Positions 54,162 to 61,840 of a stretch of DNA of 64,000 nucleotides are shown here, piece by piece. A program made the translations under genes and the position numbers. Source of the DNA: Denitrobaculum tricleocarpae (GTDB lineage Bacteria > Pseudomonadota > Alphaproteobacteria > Kiloniellales > Kiloniellaceae); contig NZ_ML660060.1 of the NCBI RefSeq assembly GCF_007004665.1, positions 235,337 through 299,336 on the forward strand, read 5' to 3'. Under the pieces are notes generated by a model that saw nothing but the letters and a program-made list of their open reading frames with translations, had not been told where the DNA came from and made no database searches. Position 1 is the first letter of the stretch, and every line of letters starts with the position of its first letter.

Positions 54162-54552
54162 TCCCTTTCAAACCCACGGCGCTTTCAGCTGGTCGGAGTT
54201 GCGCACCGACGATGTCGAGAAAGCCAAAGCCTTCTACACCGGCGTGATGGGTTGGACGACGGAAGAAATGTCTATGGCGGACGGCGGAACCTATACGGTC
54301 TTGAAAGCCGGAGAGACATCGGTTGGCGGTCTGATGGCCATGCCCGAAGAGGCCAAGGGCGCGCCACCCCACTGGGCCGTATATGTCACGGTTGACGATG
54401 TGGACAAGCGCCTGAAGATGACCACGGCCGCAGGCGGCAGTGTCCTTATGCCGCCCATGGACGTCCCGGAAGTGGGACGGATTGCGGCGGTCGCGGATCC
54501 CACCGGCGCGGCGATCTGTCTGATCACCTATTCGGGGAAGGAGTGCGATTAA
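54154..54552 (+). CDS. VOC-family protein (27 kDa antigen Cfp30B-like half)
   Basis: A 132-residue VOC domain protein: GAFSWSELRTDDVEKAKAFYTGVMGWTTEEMSM, then VTVDDVDKRLKMTTAAGGSVLMPPMDVPEVGRIAAVADPTGAAICLITY. This is the pattern of the mycobacterial Cfp30B-like VOC group, normally two modules; here a single one. AGGAGAG precedes the ATG. A hairpin follows at 54571-54599. Substrate unknown. Confidence 0.88.
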   Translation: MIDPFQTHGAFSWSELRTDDVEKAKAFYTGVMGWTTEEMSMADGGTYTVLKAGETSVGGLMAMPEEAKGAPPHWAVYVTVDDVDKRLKMTTAAGGSVLMPPMDVPEVGRIAAVADPTGAAICLITYSGKECD

Positions 54553-54570
54553 CGCGTCCGAAGATGTTGC

Positions 54571-54599
54571 GGGTCCGGCGCTTGGCTGCCGCCGGACCC
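54571..54599. terminator. Hairpin between convergent VOC and FNR-type genes
   Basis: A perfect 10-bp GC-rich stem (54571-54580, arm GGGTCCGGCG, with 54590-54599) and a 9-nt loop, placed between two convergent genes. There is no clear T-run on either side, so termination is probable but not certain. Confidence 0.55.
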
Positions 54600-54665
54600 G
54601 GACACTGCTGACCGTCCCCGGTACCGGAGGGTCTGAGAAACAGCGCCTGGGGAAGGCCGAAAAAG

Positions 54666-55442
54666 CTATTCGCCCTCGGCCATGTCTTCCAGCGCCTCGA
54701 GGCTTTCCAGCCGCACTTCGTTGCCGGGCAGGAGGGTAATCAGGCCGGACGACTTGAGCTGGGTAATGGTCCGGCTCACCGTCTCCGTCGTAAGCCCCAG
54801 GAAATCCGCCATATCGGTTCGGGTAATGGGGAGGGCGATGGGATTGGACTGAGAGCCGCTTTTCTTCGCGCGCCTGGATAACATCAGCAAAAAGGAGGCG
54901 ATTTTCTCTTTTGCCGTCTTGCGGCCCAGAATCAGCATCTGCTCCTGTGCCAGCGCAAGCTCGTCGTTGGCAATGCCCAGCAGGCGCCGCTCAACTTTGG
55001 GAAAGTCTCTAAGCAGATGCTCCAGCTTTTGCCGGTTAAAGCGGCAGAGTTGTGTGCTGCAAACGGCTTCCGCGCTGTAAGCGTAGGCATCCCGGGTCGA
55101 CAATCCCAGGAAATCACCCGGAAAGAGGAAACCGGTGATCTGCCTGCGGCCATCTGAGAGAAGTTTGTAGACCTTCATCGCACCTGAGGTGACGTTGAAG
55201 ACATGATCCGCCGGGGCACCCTCGTCGAACAGACTCTGGCCGGTGGTCAGGGAAACGTCGGAAGATACCCGGTTAAGATGATCAAGCTCCTCATCGCTCA
55301 ACGCGTTGCAGAAGCTCAGGTCGCGGACAGGGCAGGCGGCGCAGGAGGACACACTGCTGCCCTGCGGTCGCGGAATCGCGTCACGCAGAAGGTTCACAGC
55401 ACCGTTTCCATGCTCATTTTGTCCTGCCAAGGATCTATCCAC
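54666..55442 (-). CDS. FNR-type oxygen-sensing transcriptional regulator (Crp/Fnr family)
   Basis: A 258-residue Crp/Fnr regulator. N-terminal cysteines C34, C37 and C45 (SSCAACPVRDLSFC) plus C128 or C133 (AVCSTQLC) supply a [4Fe-4S] site as in FNR/FnrL/FnrN. A cyclic-nucleotide-binding-like fold follows, with the C-terminal helix-turn-helix ADFLGLTTETVSRTITQLKSSGLI, whose E-x-x-S-R matches FNR recognition of TTGAT half-sites. The GTG at 55442 has a weak ribosome site; no nearer alternative keeps the cysteines. A perfect FNR box lies at 55589-55602 upstream, and another precedes hemN. Confidence 0.92.
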   Translation of the reverse strand: MDRSLAGQNEHGNGAVNLLRDAIPRPQGSSVSSCAACPVRDLSFCNALSDEELDHLNRVSSDVSLTTGQSLFDEGAPADHVFNVTSGAMKVYKLLSDGRRQITGFLFPGDFLGLSTRDAYAYSAEAVCSTQLCRFNRQKLEHLLRDFPKVERRLLGIANDELALAQEQMLILGRKTAKEKIASFLLMLSRRAKKSGSQSNPIALPITRTDMADFLGLTTETVSRTITQLKSSGLITLLPGNEVRLESLEALEDMAEGE

Positions 55443-55588
55443 CTCAAATCGGTCGGGTTCGATATCGGTCAGAGTTTCACTCGTTGTGAAGGGGGTTACA
55501 ACAGAAATGTGGTAGCCCGCGGCAATCTTATATTCGAAAACACGAATTTAACCGCCATGGATCCCTTTGCGTGAATGCCACAGCTGCT

Positions 55589-55602
55589 TTGATACATATC
55601 AA
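55589..55602. promoter_or_regulatory. FNR box between the FNR-type gene and the 158-residue gene
   Basis: TTGATACATATCAA is a perfect TTGAT-N4-ATCAA site. It is 147 bp upstream of the regulator's start and 73 bp upstream of the divergent gene at 55675, so it may serve autoregulation, activation of that gene, or both. Confidence 0.88.
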
Positions 55603-55674
55603 AGACAAGCGGGATGTACCACAGCATCGTTCATCAATTATCGCTGGCTAAACCGATAGGATGGACCGCTGGAG

Positions 55675-56151
55675 ATGGACTTGCAGGCGCGCGAATTGAC
55701 GACTGACCGAATGGCCCAGGCCTTTCCTCTCATGCAGTTGGTAAACCCGAACCTGTCATTCGATGGCTGGCAACGCTATGTCGCCTATCGAACCCAGAGT
55801 GAAGTCACAGAGCCAGGCGGGATTTTGCTGATTGAGGATGCTTCGCAGCATATTGCCGGCCTTTTCGGCTATCTCATTGAACTCAATCTGCAACATGGCA
55901 GGGTTTTGGTGGCACGGGATCTGGTCACACTGGCTCTCTTCGAGCATCAGCGGTGCCAGACTCTGCGCACGATCGTGGAAACCATGGATGAACTGGCGGA
56001 ATCCAACAGCTGTTCCGCGATCCACACCGTCACGGTGATGCCACCCACCTGCGAGGATATCTGTATTCCCTATGCCGAGCTCTTTGCCGCTGCCGGGCAC
56101 CGGCGGGAACCCTGGGGCTATTGCAAGCTGCTGGGGCCCCACTGCGTTTAG
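55675..56151 (+). CDS. Unknown protein, possibly GNAT-like, under an FNR box
   Basis: A 158-residue protein I do not recognise with confidence. Its order of strands and helices (LQARELTTDRMAQAFPLMQLVNPNLSFDGWQRYV, GGILLIEDASQHIAGLFGYLIELNLQHGRVLVARDLVTLALFEHQRCQTLRTIVETMDELAESNSCSAIHTVTV, AELFAAAGHRREPWGYCKLLG) is compatible with a GNAT acetyltransferase-like fold, but the acetyl-CoA loop is not clear. The FNR box 73 bp upstream suggests induction at low oxygen. Confidence 0.65.
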   Translation: MDLQARELTTDRMAQAFPLMQLVNPNLSFDGWQRYVAYRTQSEVTEPGGILLIEDASQHIAGLFGYLIELNLQHGRVLVARDLVTLALFEHQRCQTLRTIVETMDELAESNSCSAIHTVTVMPPTCEDICIPYAELFAAAGHRREPWGYCKLLGPHCV

Positions 56152-56556
56152 GTAGGAAGGCTCCGCTGAGGGAGCAGACCCGGCTCGGGGAGCCGTCTGG
56201 AGCGACGGAGAGGCCGACAATCCCTTTGAGACCGCGTGATTCTCATCATTTCCGGCTTGCCCGCAGACCTGGCCAGGCCCGGCAACGCCGATTCTCGCGG
56301 GTGGGGAGGCGAGATGTTCGCGGTTAAGGTGCTGTTCCCGACATAATTCCCTTTGTCGCGACGCGTCTCCTCAGGGTAGCCTAGTCCTTGATCGTATGTC
56401 TTCTTACGGGGCAAAAGGCAGCGTCAGGTTCCGATCGGCGCAATCAGCAGCCGGCTGTCCTCGGAAGTCTTGAGACCTTTACAGGCTCTCTCTGGCCTTG
56501 CTTGGGCCTACTTCGGGCCATTGTTGCTGCAAAGCGGAACGGACACTTCGGCGGTT
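56152..56556. other. Intergenic region before the CHASE2 kinase gene
   Basis: About 405 bp. Several short GC-rich inverted repeats lie between 56155 and 56215 (for example CTCCGCTGAGGGAG), and the rest has no gene or recognisable regulatory signature. It should hold the kinase promoter. Confidence 0.45.
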
Positions 56557-58623
56557 ATGCTTCCTCGGTCATTCGCCCTGACATTCCGGAACTGGCGTGT
56601 CGCCCTGGTTCTCCTGCCGCTGGCGATCGCCTTGCGCATATTCGATCCCTGGCCGGTCGAGCAACTGCGTCTGCAGCTCTTCGATCTCTACCAGGAAATA
56701 AGTCCCAGGACCCTTGAGTCCTATCCTGTGGTGGTGATCGACATTGACGAAACCAGTATGAGCGCCCTCGGGCAATGGCCTTGGCCGCGCAGTCTTCTGG
56801 CTGAACTGGTCGATTTCGCCGCAGGCGCCGAAGTTCATGCCATCGGTTTCGATATCCTCTTCCCCGACCGGGACCGGCTCTCTCCCGACAATCTGATTCG
56901 GCAATATCAGCAGCTGGCGCCGGACCTTCAGGATGCGTTGAGTGTTTTGCCGTCCAACGACGCCGTTCTGGCCAATTCAATCGCGCGCGCGCCGGTCGTG
57001 CTCGGCGTCGCGCTTTCACCGGTCGGGTTGCCTGAGGTGGACTCCCTTTCTCAGCGCACGGCGGTCTTCGAGAAGGGAGATAATCCACGCGAATTCATGG
57101 TGCGCTACGGGGGCGTCCTTGGAAATATCGCCCTGATTGGGGATCAGAGCCGGGGGCAGGGGATCGTCAGCCTTGCGACGCGCCGTGACAGCGTTGTGCG
57201 CCGGCTTCCGGCTGTCGTGCGTGTAAACGAATCACTTTTCCCCGCTTTCTCTGTCGAGCTGTTGCGTGTCGCGGCCGGGGTGGATTCTGTATCTGTCTTT
57301 ACCGAGCGCGCAGGGATAAAGGGACTGTCTCTCGCCGGACAGTTCATGCCCACCGACGGCAGCGGTCAGTTCTGGCCGCATTTCTCAAGACACGACCCGG
57401 CCAGATTCATCTCGGCGCGCGACGTGCTGAACGGCAGTGTCGATCCCGGCCTGCTTGCCGGAAAGTTCGTGCTGATCGGAACGACCGCCGCAGGGCTCGG
57501 GGATCTCTCGGCCACGCCCGTCGGGGAGAATATGTCGGGCGTTGAAATCCATGCCCAGATGCTGGAGACGCTCCTGACCGGCGGCCTGCTGCTCCGCCCC
57601 AACTTCGCCGTGACCGCTGAGATCGCCGTCACGCTGATCATCAGCATCTTTCTGGTGTCTGCCCATGCCCGGGGCAAAGCGATCTCGACAATTGCCTTTT
57701 CTCTCGTTCTGGCCTTTGCCGTCGTCGGATCGTCATGGCTGCTGTTCGCGCTGGAAAGCCTGCTGCTCGACGCGACCTACCCTCTGTTTGTTGCCATGCT
57801 GCTCTACGTCTTTCTGATCAGTGGCGGTTTTCTGCGCGAGGAGCGGGAGAGGCGGCGGCGCGAGGAACGCCTGCGCGAACTGCAGGACGAACTGATCAAT
57901 GTCAGCCGGGTCAGCGCCATGAGCCAGCTTTCCTCGGCTTTGGCGCACGAGCTGAATCAGCCCCTGACGGCGATCATCAATTACATCCAGGCGAGCCGCA
58001 GGGTGATCACCAAGGCGTCCGAGGCGGCGCCGCCGGATGGGGCAGGGGCCTCCGGGCCTGAGACCATTGAGCGGGTCGGTTCAATGATGTCAAAAGCGCT
58101 GACCCAGGCGGAGCGGGCTGGCGGCATCATCCGGGGGCTGCGGGGTACTTTCGAAAAGCGCGAGGCAACCCGTGCGCCCGAGGAACTGGCGCCTATTATC
58201 GAGGAGGCGATCCTGCTGGGACAGATCGGCTCCACGCGCAATCGCGTTGACGTGAAAACTGTACTTTCGGCCAACTTGCCACCGGTTGACGTCAATAGAA
58301 TTCAAGTGCAACAAGTGATAGTGAACTTGGTCAGAAACGCGGTTGAGGCGGTCAGCGACTCGCAGCTGCGCCGCGTGACGGTTGAAGCCTTTGCCCGATC
58401 GGCGGAGAACCTGGAGGTTGTCGTTGCCGATTCCGGGCCGGGCGTTACGCCTGAAGTGAAGGGAAAACTCTTCAAGTCCTTTGTCACGACAAAGGATTCG
58501 GGAATGGGGATTGGGTTGTCGATTTGCCACTCGATCGTTGAGATGCATGGCGGCGAAATGTGGTTGGGCGAGAGTGCCGATGGCGGCGCAGCTTTTCACT
58601 TTACGCTTCCGGTCGCGGGGTAA
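56557..58623 (+). CDS. CHASE2-domain sensor histidine kinase
   Basis: A 688-residue membrane kinase. A first hydrophobic segment (NWRVALVLLPLAIALRIF) leads into a CHASE2 extracytoplasmic sensor (VVVIDIDETSMSALGQWPWPRSLLAELVDFAAGAEVHAIGFDILFPDRDR, VRRLPAVVRVNESLFPAFSVELLR, KFVLIGTTAAGLGDLSATPVGENMSGVEIHAQMLETLLTG). Three membrane segments follow (about 352-430), then a coiled coil (REERERRRREERLRELQDEL), the H-box with H464 (LSSALAHELNQPLTAIINY) and the ATPase domain (NLVRNAVEAV, DSGPGV, GMGIGLSICHSIVEMHGG). ATG 56557 is preferred over TTG 56470. It precedes a FixJ-type regulator. Confidence 0.93.
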   Translation: MLPRSFALTFRNWRVALVLLPLAIALRIFDPWPVEQLRLQLFDLYQEISPRTLESYPVVVIDIDETSMSALGQWPWPRSLLAELVDFAAGAEVHAIGFDILFPDRDRLSPDNLIRQYQQLAPDLQDALSVLPSNDAVLANSIARAPVVLGVALSPVGLPEVDSLSQRTAVFEKGDNPREFMVRYGGVLGNIALIGDQSRGQGIVSLATRRDSVVRRLPAVVRVNESLFPAFSVELLRVAAGVDSVSVFTERAGIKGLSLAGQFMPTDGSGQFWPHFSRHDPARFISARDVLNGSVDPGLLAGKFVLIGTTAAGLGDLSATPVGENMSGVEIHAQMLETLLTGGLLLRPNFAVTAEIAVTLIISIFLVSAHARGKAISTIAFSLVLAFAVVGSSWLLFALESLLLDATYPLFVAMLLYVFLISGGFLREERERRRREERLRELQDELINVSRVSAMSQLSSALAHELNQPLTAIINYIQASRRVITKASEAAPPDGAGASGPETIERVGSMMSKALTQAERAGGIIRGLRGTFEKREATRAPEELAPIIEEAILLGQIGSTRNRVDVKTVLSANLPPVDVNRIQVQQVIVNLVRNAVEAVSDSQLRRVTVEAFARSAENLEVVVADSGPGVTPEVKGKLFKSFVTTKDSGMGIGLSICHSIVEMHGGEMWLGESADGGAAFHFTLPVAG

Positions 58624-58644
58624 GAGCTCTCTGTAGAGTTGTTT

Positions 58645-59292
58645 ATGTCAGAAAAACCAAACGATATGAGCAAGCGTAAACTATATATTGTCGATGATGA
58701 CGAGGCCGTGCGCGACTCCCTGCAGATTTTGGCGGAGTCCTATGACTATGCGCCCGAGGTCTTCGAATCCGGTACAGCTTTTCTGGGCGTGGCGGAGCAG
58801 TTGGGCTCCGGGTGCGTCCTGCTTGATGTCCGCATGCCCGACATTGACGGCCTGGAGATCCAGGCGCGTCTGGCGAAGACGAATCCCGGGCTGGCGGTCA
58901 TTATCATTACAGGTCACGGCGACGTTCCCATGGCGGTCAAGGCGATGAGGGCCGGCGCTTTCGACTTTATCGAGAAGCCCTTTACCGACGACGCTCTCAT
59001 GGAGAGCCTTCAGCGCGCGTGGGCGCAGCACAGGGATGCCGCCGAGTCGCGGGAGCAGAACAGCGACAGCGAAATTCTGGAGCGGATCGAGGCGCTGACA
59101 CCACGCGAACGCGACGTCCTGGATCAGCTCATTATCGGCAGGCCCAATAAAATCATTGCCTACGAGCTGGGGATCAGTCCCCGCACGGTCGAGGTTCACC
59201 GGGCCCGGGTCATGGACAAGATGAAGGCGAAAAGCCTCTCCCATCTGGTCCGGATGGCCTTGAGCGCGGGACTGCAGCTCAATGAGGAATAA
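58645..59292 (+). CDS. FixJ-type response regulator
   Basis: A 215-residue regulator: a receiver domain with phospho-acceptor D61 (CVLLDVRMPDIDG), conserved acidic DDDEAVRDSL near the N-terminus and K of EKPFTDDAL, then a LuxR-type helix-turn-helix (LTPRERDVLDQLIIGRPNKIIAYELGISPRTVEVHRARVMDKMKAKSLSHLVRMAL). It lies 20 bp downstream of the CHASE2 kinase gene and is its probable partner. ATG 58645 and ATG 58666 are both possible starts; neither has a strong ribosome site. Confidence 0.93.
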   Translation: MSEKPNDMSKRKLYIVDDDEAVRDSLQILAESYDYAPEVFESGTAFLGVAEQLGSGCVLLDVRMPDIDGLEIQARLAKTNPGLAVIIITGHGDVPMAVKAMRAGAFDFIEKPFTDDALMESLQRAWAQHRDAAESREQNSDSEILERIEALTPRERDVLDQLIIGRPNKIIAYELGISPRTVEVHRARVMDKMKAKSLSHLVRMALSAGLQLNEE

Positions 59293-59384
59293 TGACGCCG
59301 GAACGGCGGATTCCCGCCAGATTCAGCCAGGATACGTAGATTCCCCTATTTGTCGCTTGTTCAAACCTGCTTAAGGTTCGCGCC

Positions 59385-59810
59385 ATGAATAGTTGTGGAT
59401 ATGAGCGGAACTCTGCAGTGGTCGTTGTGGTTGACGACGACGACGCGGTCCGGGATTCCCTCAGAATACTGCTCGAAACTGATGATATAAGCGTCCTGAC
59501 CTATGCATCGGGCGAAGAATTCCTGGCGAGTCACCCTCATGCCAGGTGCGATTGCGTCATGCTTGACATTCATCTGCCCGGGGTCAGCGGGATCTCTGTT
59601 CTGCGGCAATTGACCGCCGCGGGCTTTGACGATCCGGTTATTCTCATGACCGGCCGGCCGAGCGAAGCTGTCCGGGTCGAGGCGGAGCGCGCAGGCGCTC
59701 TCGCACTTCTTTTGAAGCCTCTCGACGGCGACAAGATCTTCGATATTCTGGACCGGGGCATCGCAGCCCGCCGCGCAGAGCAGAAACCAGAGCCTGATCG
59801 TTTTCACTAG
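59385..59810 (+). CDS. Stand-alone receiver-domain protein, 3' end made of repeat sequence
   Basis: A 141-residue single receiver domain with acidic pocket VVVDDDDAVRDSL, acceptor D61 (CVMLDIHLPG), T of LMTGRPSE and K of LLKPLDGDK. There is no output domain. It could be a phosphate sink or a connector for the CHASE2/FixJ pair just upstream, which belongs to the same family. The last residues (EPDRFH and stop) are encoded by the first bases of the 113-bp tandem repeat that starts at 59791, so the original C-terminus may have been replaced. Confidence 0.88.
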   Translation: MNSCGYERNSAVVVVVDDDDAVRDSLRILLETDDISVLTYASGEEFLASHPHARCDCVMLDIHLPGVSGISVLRQLTAAGFDDPVILMTGRPSEAVRVEAERAGALALLLKPLDGDKIFDILDRGIAARRAEQKPEPDRFH

Positions 59811-60068
59811 CAGAGTGAAAACGTGAATCAGTCTCTGCTCTATCAAGAAATCAGAGGGCGATTCACGTTCACGTCGCTTTGCGCCGGGAACGATCGCGCT
59901 CTGAGCCTGATCGTTTTCACTAGCAGAGTGAAAACGTGAATCAGTCTCTGCTCTATCAAGAAATCAGAGGGCGATTCACGTTCACGTCGCTTTGCGCCGG
60001 GAACGATCGCGCTCTGAGCCTGATCGTTTTCACTAGCAGAGTGAAAACGTGAATCAGTCTCTGCTCCA
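59791..60068. repeat. 113-bp tandem repeat, about 2.5 exact copies
   Basis: Units begin at 59791, 59904 and 60017, and are identical as far as I can compare; the third stops after about 50 bp. Each unit carries palindromic arms (CTGATCGTTTTCACT with AGTGAAAACGTGAATCAG). The unit is homologous, in reverse orientation, to the segment inserted in the guanidine riboswitch at 36792-36904, so this is a dispersed family. No protein is encoded. Confidence 0.93.
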
Positions 60069-60516
60069 TCCAAGCCAGACTGCGCGCCACCTTCACGACC
60101 CTTTCTGTCTGGAGCGCGTCTCACCTGCGCCGGAGCAGGCGAAAAGACAATCCTTCACGAGAATCCTTTTAGTAATTTCCAGCTGAACTTTGGCGCGCTA
60201 GAGTTGATATTGGCGTGAGTCAATCTAAGTATATTTCCCTACTATTGGAATTTTTTCGACAGGTTAGGCTGAGTGCAGGATGAGGCCAAGTCTTGGCGCG
60301 CCGGGGGCGAAAACCGGCGTGGGCCCATCCTGATAAGAGCGGATACTGATGTCCAGGTAAGCGGCGAAAAGAGGAGAGGAGTGAATCGCGAGTATGATCC
60401 TTTGGATCATGAAGGATCACATTCGGGACAGGGTTTGCGAGCTGAAGAAGCTGGGGGATTAAGTGCCGGTTCTGAACTAAGCGGTAAACAGAGAACCTAC
60501 ACGGAGGGATATAACA
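60069..60516. other. Intergenic region upstream of the OmpA-like gene
   Basis: About 450 bp after the tandem repeat, with no gene I can support. It contains a perfect 7-bp inverted repeat ATGATCC-TTT-GGATCAT at 60394-60410 and a strong GAGGAGAGGA before a GTG at 60381, whose frame runs into the OmpA gene and looks like chance. It should carry the promoter of the OmpA-like gene. Confidence 0.45.
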
Positions 60517-61389
60517 ATGAACAAGATCGCAAATGCATTCATCGCAGGTATAGGATCGTTGGCACTGGCCGGCTGCGCCGGCACCGGCCTGGAAAGCGCG
60601 AAAGACCAGACGCCGACGGGAAGCGAGTTTTCGAAAAGTCTCTACGATGGCTACCTCGGTCTTTCCGAGGGCGAGTATGCCGAATACGACTTCGCCGATT
60701 CCGATGTCTTTGCACAAAAGGCGAGCCTCGCCGGCACCGGCGCCGAGGTGATGCCTGACGAGATTTCCGACCGGGATTTGCCTGAAGACCGTGTTGGCGC
60801 TCTGAGCTCGTCGCGGGCGCGCCTGATGTCCGCTATGGCCGCAGGGGCCGCCGCCAAGTCACCGCAAAGCGCTGCCGAGGCGCAGGTCATGTTCGATTGC
60901 TGGATGCAGGAGCAGGAGGAAAACCGGCAGCCCGAGGATATCGACGCCTGTCAGGCGGCCTTCTCGTCGGCCATGACCAAGGTCGAGGCCGATCTCGAGG
61001 AGCCGAAGGCCGTTGCCGCAGTCGCGCCCGAGCCCAAACCCGTCCCACAGCCGGAGGATAAGAGCTGGGTCATCTACTTCGGCTTCGACAGTGCCGACCT
61101 GAGTGCGGAAAATGCCGAGAAAATCAAAGAGATCGTCACTTACGCCAAGGAAAACGACGCGAAAGTGTCACTGACTGGACACACCGACCGGGTCGGCTCG
61201 GATGATTATAATAACCTGCTCTCCGTCGAGCGTGCGAGCGCGGTCGCCAAGGCAATGGGTGACCAGGGAATCGCCACCGGCGAAGTTCAAATGATCAGCC
61301 TGGGTGAGAAAGACCCGGCTGTTGCAACCGTCGATGAGGTTAAGGAACCTTTGAATCGCCGTGTGGTGGTTAAGGTGTCGAATAACTGA
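60517..61389 (+). CDS. OmpA-family outer-membrane lipoprotein
   Basis: A 290-residue protein with a lipoprotein signal (MNKIANAFIAGIGSLALAGC, lipobox LAGC), a variable middle (SEFSKSLYDGYLGLSEGEYAEYDFADSDVFAQKA), an Ala/Pro linker (AAVAPEPKPVPQPE) and a C-terminal OmpA/peptidoglycan-binding domain (WVIYFGFDSADLSAENAEKIKEIVTYAKENDAKVSLTGHTDRVGSDDYNNLLSVERASAVAKAM...PLNRRVVVKV). It anchors the outer membrane to peptidoglycan. ACGGAGGGA precedes the ATG. Confidence 0.94.
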   Translation: MNKIANAFIAGIGSLALAGCAGTGLESAKDQTPTGSEFSKSLYDGYLGLSEGEYAEYDFADSDVFAQKASLAGTGAEVMPDEISDRDLPEDRVGALSSSRARLMSAMAAGAAAKSPQSAAEAQVMFDCWMQEQEENRQPEDIDACQAAFSSAMTKVEADLEEPKAVAAVAPEPKPVPQPEDKSWVIYFGFDSADLSAENAEKIKEIVTYAKENDAKVSLTGHTDRVGSDDYNNLLSVERASAVAKAMGDQGIATGEVQMISLGEKDPAVATVDEVKEPLNRRVVVKVSNN

Positions 61390-61536
61390 AGTTGACGCTG
61401 TAGACTTATGGGGTTGGAGGGGGCGTTACCTGGTGGCGCTCCCCTCCGGCTGCATTTCGGCAAGCCGGACTAACCGGCAACAAAGCTGCGCTTAAAGGTG
61501 CGGCACTAGTTTTTGGCAACTACAAAGGACGATTTT

Positions 61537-61722
61537 GTGAGACTCCTCATTGCGCTTCTTCTTCCCTGGCTGTTGTTTTTCACGATTGGCCGCCCGATTG
61601 CGGGTATCATTTGCCTGATCCTGCAGGTGACGCTGATCGGCTGGATTCCGGCTGCAATCTGGGCGGTCTACGCGCTGAGCAGCTATGAGACGGATAAGAA
61701 AATCGAGAATGCCGGCCTTTAA
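61537..61722 (+). CDS. YqaE/Pmp3-family small membrane protein
   Basis: A 61-residue proteolipid of the Pmp3/YqaE family: two membrane helices (LLIALLLPWLLFFTIGRPIAGIICLILQVTLIGWIPAAIWAVYALSSY). GTG 61537 with AAAGGA upstream gives the usual length; a TTG at 61513 adds eight polar residues. The family is linked to membrane-potential and cold or salt stress. It is flanked by outer-membrane genes on the same strand. Confidence 0.9.
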   Translation: MRLLIALLLPWLLFFTIGRPIAGIICLILQVTLIGWIPAAIWAVYALSSYETDKKIENAGL

Positions 61723-61840
61723 CCCGGTTTCGGGATGACGTTCCTCCCGCCGGGCACCTTCGCGGCTCTTCTTGCGCGCGGCTCTGCTCAGCAGATGGCA
61801 CCGGCAGGGGACAGTGTTCCCGTTAACAAAGGATAGAAAA

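Noticed and set aside
59791..60068. Regularly spaced repeats that could suggest a CRISPR array.
   Set aside because: The units are directly adjacent 113-bp exact copies with no variable spacers and no cas genes.
60273..60758. A 161-codon plus-strand ORF with a strong ribosome-site-like GAGGAGAGGA before an internal GTG.
   Set aside because: It runs into the OmpA-like gene in another frame and turns into Arg-rich sequence typical of a shadow; no family resemblance.
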